A stretch of 64,000 nucleotides of DNA from Microbacterium festucae. Lineage in GTDB: Bacteria > Actinomycetota > Actinomycetes > Actinomycetales > Microbacteriaceae. A program made the position numbers and the translations under genes. A model generated the notes under the pieces. That model was not told the DNA's origin and did not search any database. It worked only from the letters and a program-made list of their open reading frames with translations. Positions 58,898 to 64,000 of the stretch are shown piece by piece; positions within the stretch are counted from its first letter, which is position 1, and every line of letters begins with the position of its first letter. The stretch lies in assembly GCF_025421715.1 (NCBI RefSeq), contig NZ_JAOEFC010000003.1, positions 372,001-436,000 of the forward strand. Direction: 5' to 3'.

Positions 58898-60366
58898 GAC
58901 GACACCTCCGAGTCGGATTCGTCTGCCGGCGCGTTCGCGGGCTGCTTCCACGAGGGCTTGCGGAACTTGTAGAACAGGAACGGCACGAGCAGTCCGAGCC
59001 CGAGCGCCCCGCCGGCGACGATGAAGAAGTAGACGATCGGGTTGCCGCCGCCGAACTGCGACGGCGGGATGAAGCCGACCAGCAGCGCCATGAGCGAGGC
59101 GGTGAAGCCCACGCCGCACAGGGCGACCAGCATCGGTGCGCGAAAGCCCCGCGGATGGTCCGGCTGATGCTTGCGCAGTCGCACCGCCGCGACGAACATC
59201 AGCAGGTACATGATCAGGTACACCTGCGTGGTGATCACCGAGAAGATCCAGTAGGCGCTGGACACGTCGGGGATGAGGGCGTAGCCGAGGGCGATCACGG
59301 TCGTGACGACACCCTGCGTGACGAGCAGGTTCTGCTGGATGCCCTGCTTGTTCATCTTCTGCAGGAACGGGGGCAGGTAGCCCTCTTCGCGGGAGATGAG
59401 CAGCAGGCCGCGCGAGGGTCCCGCGAGCCAGGTCAGCATTCCGGCGAGGGATGCGGAGACCAGCATGATGCCGATGATCGGCGTCAGCCACTGCCACCCG
59501 AACGTCGCGAGCACCATGTCGAAGGCCTGCATCACGCCCGCGGTGAGCGAGAGCTCGTCGGCCGGCACGATCCAGCTGATCGCCAGCGCCGGGAGGATGA
59601 AGATCAGCAGCACCAGTCCCATCGACAGGAACATCGCCTTCGGGAAGTCCCTGCTCGGATTGCGCATCGACGACACGTGCACCGCGTTCATCTCCATCCC
59701 GCTGTACGAGAGGAAGTTGTTCACGATCAGCACCAGGCTCGCCAGGCCCGCCCACTGCGGCAGCAGGTTGTCGGCCGTCATCGGGGCCGCCGACGGGTTG
59801 CCCTGGCCGAGGAAGACCGCCCCCAGCAGGATCAGGATCGCTCCCGGGATCAGCGTGCCGATGATCAGGCCGCCGCTGGCAAGCCCGGCGACCGCCTTGG
59901 TCCCGCGGGACGAGATGAACACGCCCGACCAGTAGCAGACGACGATCACCAGCGCCGTCCAGACGCCGTTGCTGGCCAGGGCCGGATTGATCACGTAGGC
60001 GAGCGTGCTCGCCACGAACCCGAGCAGGGTCGGGTAGTAGAAGATCGTCATCGCGAACTGGCACCACACCGCGAGGAAGCCCATCGGCTTGGAGATGCCG
60101 GCCGCCACCCACTTGTAGACGCCGCCCTTCCAGCCCGAGGCGAGCTCCGCGGCCACCAGCGAGGTCGGCAGCAGGAAGACGATCGCCGGAACGATGTAGA
60201 GGAAGACGGATGCCAGGCCGTAGACGGCCATGGTGGGCGCCGGCCGCAGGCTCGCCACGGAGCTCGTCGTCATCAGTGCGAGGGCGACCCACGAGATGAA
60301 GACGGCCTTGGGCACCTTCGCCCGGGTCGGCGCGAGGGGCGTGGCGGCCGATCCGCCCGCGCTCAC
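58894..60366 (-). CDS. APC-superfamily amino-acid transporter (glutamate/GABA antiporter-like)
   Basis: A 490-residue, 12-helix transporter. VPKAVFISWVALALMTTSSVASLR, AELASGWKGGVYKWVAAGI and NNFLSYSGMEMNAVHVSSMRNPSRDFPKAMFLS resemble the GadC/glutamate:GABA antiporter group. The C-terminus is acidic (ADESDSEVSS). GTG start at 60366; its ribosome binding site is weak, and a well-initiated 32-codon upstream ORF ends across this GTG, so translation is probably coupled to it. First large gene of the operon. Confidence 0.9.
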   Translation of the reverse strand: MSAGGSAATPLAPTRAKVPKAVFISWVALALMTTSSVASLRPAPTMAVYGLASVFLYIVPAIVFLLPTSLVAAELASGWKGGVYKWVAAGISKPMGFLAVWCQFAMTIFYYPTLLGFVASTLAYVINPALASNGVWTALVIVVCYWSGVFISSRGTKAVAGLASGGLIIGTLIPGAILILLGAVFLGQGNPSAAPMTADNLLPQWAGLASLVLIVNNFLSYSGMEMNAVHVSSMRNPSRDFPKAMFLSMGLVLLIFILPALAISWIVPADELSLTAGVMQAFDMVLATFGWQWLTPIIGIMLVSASLAGMLTWLAGPSRGLLLISREEGYLPPFLQKMNKQGIQQNLLVTQGVVTTVIALGYALIPDVSSAYWIFSVITTQVYLIMYLLMFVAAVRLRKHQPDHPRGFRAPMLVALCGVGFTASLMALLVGFIPPSQFGGGNPIVYFFIVAGGALGLGLLVPFLFYKFRKPSWKQPANAPADESDSEVSS

Positions 60367-60461
60367 GACTGCACCCCGTCAGAGGAGGCCTGACCGTGTC
60401 GGCCGGTCGTGAGGGCGGTGCGCGGCGCACCCGCCCGGAGAGTGATGACTGCGATGCACAT
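60363..60461 (-). CDS. 32-codon leader ORF coupled to the transporter gene
   Basis: ATG at 60461 follows AAAGGAG with a 6-bp gap, an excellent ribosome binding site, far better than that of the downstream GTG. The peptide begins MCIAVITLRAGAPRTALTTG and ends VQS; its TGA overlaps the transporter GTG (GTGA). It may be a regulatory leader peptide or a real microprotein. The early Cys is the only one. Confidence 0.5.
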   Translation of the reverse strand: MCIAVITLRAGAPRTALTTGRHGQASSDGVQS

Positions 60462-60747
60462 CGTTACTCCTTTGAACGGCGCCGATTCCGTCGACGACCC
60501 GGTGTCGGACTGCGACGAAGGGCCGGGCGGTGGGATGGAGAGTTCTGGCGCGCCTTGATCGCATTTCTAGAACCGCCGCCCAGCGTGGGCATCACCCGGA
60601 TCGAATGAGATCCGACACGCCCCCGTTTCCGGGCCGCACGCCGATGCGGGGCGCGGCACGAATCACTCGGCGGGGGTGATGGCCGCCGACCCGCGGCGCG
60701 TCACCATGTCAGCGACGACATGATCCGGCGGGTGGGAGGCATCGCGC
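60462..60747. other. divergent regulatory region, no gene seen
   Basis: A 286-bp gap between the leader ORF and the ThrE-like gene. On the minus strand GGGCGG and CCGCCC, with GGTTCTAG and CCAGAAC nested inside (60525-60585), form an imperfect inverted repeat that may fold in the leader mRNA. I could not match it to a known riboswitch. A good ribosome binding site for the plus-strand gene (GGGAGG) is at 60730-60735. Confidence 0.4.
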
Positions 60748-62475
60748 GTGTGGCAGCCAGCAGCGGGGCGACTGATCGGTCTCGCCGTGGTGCTCGTCGC
60801 CCTCTCCGGCGCCCTCAGCGGCCCTCTCAGCGGGCCCCTGGGCGACCAACTGAGCGCGCCGCTGGGCGCGGATCCGTCGGCCGACCCGTCGCCGACGCCC
60901 AGCCCGACGGGCGCGGTGGTGCCGACGCCCCCGGTCACCCCGACGGCCGAGCCGGTGCCGACCCTGCCGGTGACCCCCACGCCCACGCCGACGCCGGCGA
61001 GGTCGGCATCGCCCACGCCCACCGCGACCCCGACAGCGACGGCGACGGTGGTCGCGGTGCCGGCGGTGCCCCCGGCGATCGCGACGTCGGCCATCTCGCC
61101 GACGGCCCTGTTCATCGCCGTCGGCGTGCTGCTGGCCGGGGCGATCTTCCTCTGGTGGCTCGTGCGCCGCCGCCCGCCGTCGGCGCCGGCGATGCCGCCG
61201 ACGGCGCAGCCGGTGCCGACCCCGGTGCTGCTGGACTCGATGGCCACGCTCGGCACGGCCATGATCGACAGCGGCTATCCGGTCGGCCTCATCCACGATG
61301 CCCTCGGCGACCTGGCCACGGCCAGCGGCAGACCGACGGTGCAGGCGGTGGTCTTCCCCACCTCTATCCTCGTGTCGGCGGCCGACGACGACGGGGCGCA
61401 GACGCGGGCCGTGGCGGCGGGGGAGTCGTCGTATCTGCTGTATCAGATCGACATGGTCGACCACATCGTGGCGGTCGCCCGGCGACGCCCGGGAGCAGCG
61501 CCGTGGGTCGGCCGGCAGGCCGCTCGGGTCGCCGATGCGCCGCCACCGTTCTCCCGCGCGCAGCGCATCGGCGCCTCGGGCCTGCTCTCGGCCGCGCTGA
61601 GCGTGCTGCTCGGCGCGTCGTGGCTGGGGGTGCTGGTGGCGGGTGTCCTCGGCGTCGCGGTCGGGGTGGTGCTGCTGACCACCGAGCGCGTCGCGGCGGG
61701 GTCGCAGGCGCTGGTGGTCGTGTCGGTGTCGCTCGGCGTCGCCCTCGCGGTGCTGCTGGTGGCACACACGGTCGATCCGGGTGTGCTGCCGGCGATGGTC
61801 GCCCCGCTGGTCATCCTGCTCCCCGGCGGGTTGCTGACGATCGCGGTCATCGAGCTGGCCACCGGCCAGATCATGTCGGGCGCCGCCCGAGCCGCCGCCG
61901 GCGCGATGCGGCTGCTGCTGCTGGCGACCGGGATCGTCGCGGCATCCGCGCTGATCGGGATCCCCGCCCGAGACCCTTTGCAGCTGAATCCGCTCGGCCC
62001 GGTGGCGCCGTGGATCGCGGTCGCGGTCTTCGGCATCGGCATCACCGTCTATCAGTGCGCCCGGCGCTCGTCGGTGGGGTGGATCCTCGTGGTGCTCTAT
62101 GTGGCGTACGGCGCGCAGGTGGTCGCCGACGTGTTCTTCGACGGGGTGCTGTCGGCCCTCGTCGGCGCGGCCGTGATGACCCCCGTCGCCGTCGTCATCG
62201 CCCGGGAGCGCACCGGCCCCCCGGCCATCGCGAGCTTCCTGCCGGCGTTCTGGCTGCTCGTCCCGGGTGCCCTGGGGCTCGTCGGCGTGGCCGGCGTGCT
62301 CGAGGGTGACCTGGATGCCACGAGCACGATCATCACCACCGTCGCGACCATGATCGCCATCGCGCTGGGAGTGCTCGTGGGCCTCGCGATCGCCGGCACG
62401 TTGTGCGGCTCTGCGAGCGGCGACGACCCCGTCGACGCCGACGAGCTGATCCGGGGATCGGATGCCGGGGCGTAG
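60748..62475 (+). CDS. ThrE-family threonine/serine exporter
   Basis: A 575-residue membrane protein. An N-terminal hydrophobic segment (8-25) and a long Pro/Thr repeat region (about 45-105, for example PTPTPTPARSASPTPTAT) precede another helix (115-138). The ThrE core then begins with LLDSMATLGTAMIDSGYPVGLIHDAL, a cytoplasmic domain, and some ten helices from GLLSAALSVLLGASWLG onward (LLPGGLLTIAVIELATGQIMSG; FWLLVPGALGLVGV). It should export threonine/serine or small peptides. The Pro/Thr stretch is unusually long. GTG at 60748 with GGGAGG 12 bp upstream. Confidence 0.88.
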   Translation: MWQPAAGRLIGLAVVLVALSGALSGPLSGPLGDQLSAPLGADPSADPSPTPSPTGAVVPTPPVTPTAEPVPTLPVTPTPTPTPARSASPTPTATPTATATVVAVPAVPPAIATSAISPTALFIAVGVLLAGAIFLWWLVRRRPPSAPAMPPTAQPVPTPVLLDSMATLGTAMIDSGYPVGLIHDALGDLATASGRPTVQAVVFPTSILVSAADDDGAQTRAVAAGESSYLLYQIDMVDHIVAVARRRPGAAPWVGRQAARVADAPPPFSRAQRIGASGLLSAALSVLLGASWLGVLVAGVLGVAVGVVLLTTERVAAGSQALVVVSVSLGVALAVLLVAHTVDPGVLPAMVAPLVILLPGGLLTIAVIELATGQIMSGAARAAAGAMRLLLLATGIVAASALIGIPARDPLQLNPLGPVAPWIAVAVFGIGITVYQCARRSSVGWILVVLYVAYGAQVVADVFFDGVLSALVGAAVMTPVAVVIARERTGPPAIASFLPAFWLLVPGALGLVGVAGVLEGDLDATSTIITTVATMIAIALGVLVGLAIAGTLCGSASGDDPVDADELIRGSDAGA

Positions 62476-62478
62476 CGC

Positions 62479-63615
62479 CTACGCGACGATCGCCATCTCG
62501 CGCGACGTGCGGTTGAGGCGCCTCCCGCCGTCGGGCGTCACGGTCACGATGTCTTCGATGCGCACACCGAACCGGCCCGGAAGGTAGACGCCGGGCTCGA
62601 TGGAGAAGCACATGCCGGGCTCCAACTGCTGGTGCTCGCCCTCGACCATGTAGGGCGGTTCGTGGGTCGTGAGCCCGATCCCGTGACCGACGCGATGGAT
62701 GAAGTACTCGCCGTACCCGGCGGCGGTGATCACCGCGCGCGCGGCGCGGTCGACGGTCTCGCACGGCGCACCCGGGCGCACCGCCGCGAACCCCGCCTGC
62801 TGCGCGTCGCGCACGACGTCGTGCACGGCCCGCTCTTCGGCCGTGGGCTCGCCGACATGCACCGTGCGGGTGGTGTCGGAGCCGTAGCCGTGCTGCAGGC
62901 CGCCGAAGTCCAAGACCACCATGTCGCCGTCCCGGATGACCCGATCGCCCATCTCATGGTGCGGGTTGGCCCCGTTGGGGCCCGAGCCGACCACCGTGAA
63001 GTCGACCTGGGAGTGCCCGAACCGCCGCAGCAGGTCCGCCAGGTCGGAGCCGACCTCGGTCTCGCTGCGGCCGGCGAAGCGCACCCCGAGGATCTCGGCG
63101 TAGGCGGCATCGGCCGACGCGCCCGCCGCGGTCAGCCGCTGGATCTCGTGCTCGTCCTTCACCGCGCGCAGCATCGGCAGCGCCGTGGTCATCGCGGCGT
63201 ACGTCGTCGCGGGGAGGTGCGCCTGCAGACCGAGCAGGTGCATCGCCCATGCCGAGTCCGACAGCGCGTACCGGCCGGGCTGCAGCAGCCGCGCCGTCGC
63301 CGCATACGGGTCGCTGCCGTCGGTCCAGTCGACGAGTCCGACGGCGGCGGCCCCCGGGGCCTCCTGCGCGTCGGGGAGTTCGAGTCGCGGCACGACCATG
63401 GTGGCCTCGCCGCCGACGGGCACCACCAGCATGGTGAGCCGCTCGGTGATCGCCACCGGGGCGTAGCCGGTGAGGTAGAGCAGGTCGGGCCCCGGGGTCA
63501 GCACAAGCCCCGCCAGCCCGGCCGCCTCCGCCGACCGGGCTGCGCGTTCACGGCGGGCGGCGTAGTCGGCCGCAGTGAACGGGGGCGGTGCGACGGGCGT
63601 CGTCGGCTCGGTCAT
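62479..63615 (-). CDS. M24-family Xaa-Pro-type aminopeptidase
   Basis: A 378-residue creatinase/prolidase-fold enzyme. N-terminal domain 1-145 (LVLTPGPDLLYLTGYAPVAI); catalytic pita-bread domain with the metal ligands in VVLDFGGLQHGYGSDTTRTVHVG (two Asp), FIHRVGHGIGLTTHEPPY (His), FSIEPGVYLPGRFGVRIEDIV (two Glu). It removes N-terminal residues before proline or splits X-Pro dipeptides. Only 3 bp separate it from the convergent exporter gene. ATG at 63615. Confidence 0.93.
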   Translation of the reverse strand: MTEPTTPVAPPPFTAADYAARRERAARSAEAAGLAGLVLTPGPDLLYLTGYAPVAITERLTMLVVPVGGEATMVVPRLELPDAQEAPGAAAVGLVDWTDGSDPYAATARLLQPGRYALSDSAWAMHLLGLQAHLPATTYAAMTTALPMLRAVKDEHEIQRLTAAGASADAAYAEILGVRFAGRSETEVGSDLADLLRRFGHSQVDFTVVGSGPNGANPHHEMGDRVIRDGDMVVLDFGGLQHGYGSDTTRTVHVGEPTAEERAVHDVVRDAQQAGFAAVRPGAPCETVDRAARAVITAAGYGEYFIHRVGHGIGLTTHEPPYMVEGEHQQLEPGMCFSIEPGVYLPGRFGVRIEDIVTVTPDGGRRLNRTSREMAIVA

Positions 63616-63659
63616 CGCATCCTCTTCCCCTCGAGGCCGCCCCCGCTCGGCGTGGTGGC

Positions 63660-64000
63660 CTATTCGTACGCTCCGTCGACCTCGTCGTCGAGCTCGCTGT
63701 CGTCGACGGAGAGATCGCGTTGCGTGACCGCCGTCGCGTTGCCCAACAGCGTCTCCAGCTCGGCGGTGTCGGCGGGATCGATGACGAACACGATGCCGGC
63801 GCTGCCCGCGTGCAGCGTCTCGCTGATCGCCTCGAGGTCCTTCGTCGGGGTCTTGCGGCCGATGTGACCGGCGATGGCCCCGATGCCGGCCCCCGACCCC
63901 CCGGCCACCAGCAGCGCGCCGCCGAGGGCGACGGCGGGGAACAGGGCGACGGCCAGCCCGCTCGCGAGCCCTACCGCCAGGCCCTTGCGTGCCCCGTGGC
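63660..64000 (-). CDS. DUF1269 membrane-associated protein, 5'-truncated by window edge
   Basis: The minus-strand frame is open from the window end: HGARKGLAVGLASGLAVALF continues into a glycine-rich hydrophobic stretch and then GHIGRKTPTKDLEAISETLHAGSAGIVFVID and an acidic tail ending DGAYE. This matches the DUF1269 family, whose members have a glycine-zipper-like membrane part and a C-terminal regulatory-looking domain. The start lies beyond the window. Role unknown, often linked with stress. Confidence 0.82.
   Translation of the reverse strand, partial: HGARKGLAVGLASGLAVALFPAVALGGALLVAGGSGAGIGAIAGHIGRKTPTKDLEAISETLHAGSAGIVFVIDPADTAELETLLGNATAVTQRDLSVDDSELDDEVDGAYE

Noticed and set aside
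60462..60660. Leader of the transporter operon considered as a riboswitch
   Set aside because: I found no guanidine, SAM, glutamine or T-box core sequences; only an imperfect inverted repeat.
1..64000. Mobile elements, prophage, integrative element or plasmid origin
   Set aside because: No transposase, integrase, phage structural, parA/repA-like or terminal inverted repeat sequence was seen; both tRNA genes lack adjacent integrases or duplicated 3' ends.

Overview
The window is high-GC DNA with strong G/C third-position bias, frequent GTG/TTG starts, a LacI/DeoR-type regulator, CarD, an IspD-IspF fusion, a SigK/RskA pair, SenX3/RegX3, MutT1-Ppk and an rifampin ADP-ribosyltransferase. Together these point to an actinobacterium of the Microbacteriaceae, most likely a Microbacterium-like chromosome. 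Almost the whole window is coding. I see no prophage, integrase, transposase or CRISPR array. Two tRNAs are present: Lys(TTT) at 16498-16570 and Thr(TGT) at 55206-55278.

Layout. 1-4800: small accessory genes (DUF4166 fragment, arr, small membrane proteins, two GNATs, an alpha/beta hydrolase, a lipoprotein). 4878-4951: a promoter-like site followed by a strong terminator with no gene between. 5009-15704: a glycoside-uptake and degradation locus. It has a DeoR-HTH/LacI-sensor regulator, a D-2-hydroxyacid dehydrogenase, a sugar-binding lipoprotein broken by an 11-bp tandem duplication, two ABC permeases, a GH3 enzyme and a GH38 alpha-mannosidase. It has no ATPase of its own; an MsmK/UgpC-type ATPase at 52863-53966 could serve it. 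16630-18786: a FAS1 lipoprotein facing sigK-rskA, with a SigK-like promoter motif between them. 18836-23479: a LPXTG-anchored PAP2 phosphatase, DUF1272, pabC and a truncated endonuclease-fold gene. The DUF1272-pabC gap holds a foldable element and six 11-bp repeats.

23548-45878 contains a concentration of phosphate and polyphosphate genes: pstSCAB behind a PHO box, mutT1-ppk, an atypical response regulator, phoU, and senX3-regX3. Embedded in it at 27805-34273 is the most interesting locus: a Lys/Ala-rich SAP/Rho_N-like protein, a Pls/PosA-family single-module NRPS (A-T-membrane/hexapeptide domains), an M1 metallopeptidase and, convergently, a phosphopantetheinyl transferase. This is the layout expected for an epsilon-poly-lysine-like cationic homopolymer; a hand-read adenylation code (D-A-E-S-I-G-T-V-V-K) fits a lysine-type substrate.

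45941-54000: lipoprotein, carD, ispDF, cysS, rlmB, a Rossmann protein, DUF4032 and the MsmK-type ATPase. 54211-64000: a DsbA-fold membrane protein without a CXXC site, tRNA-Thr, an amino-acid permease/dipeptidase operon preceded by a translationally coupled 32-codon leader ORF, a ThrE-type exporter, an Xaa-Pro-type peptidase and a DUF1269 gene cut by the window end. Functions are assigned by reading translated sequence against remembered family motifs; no database search was run.
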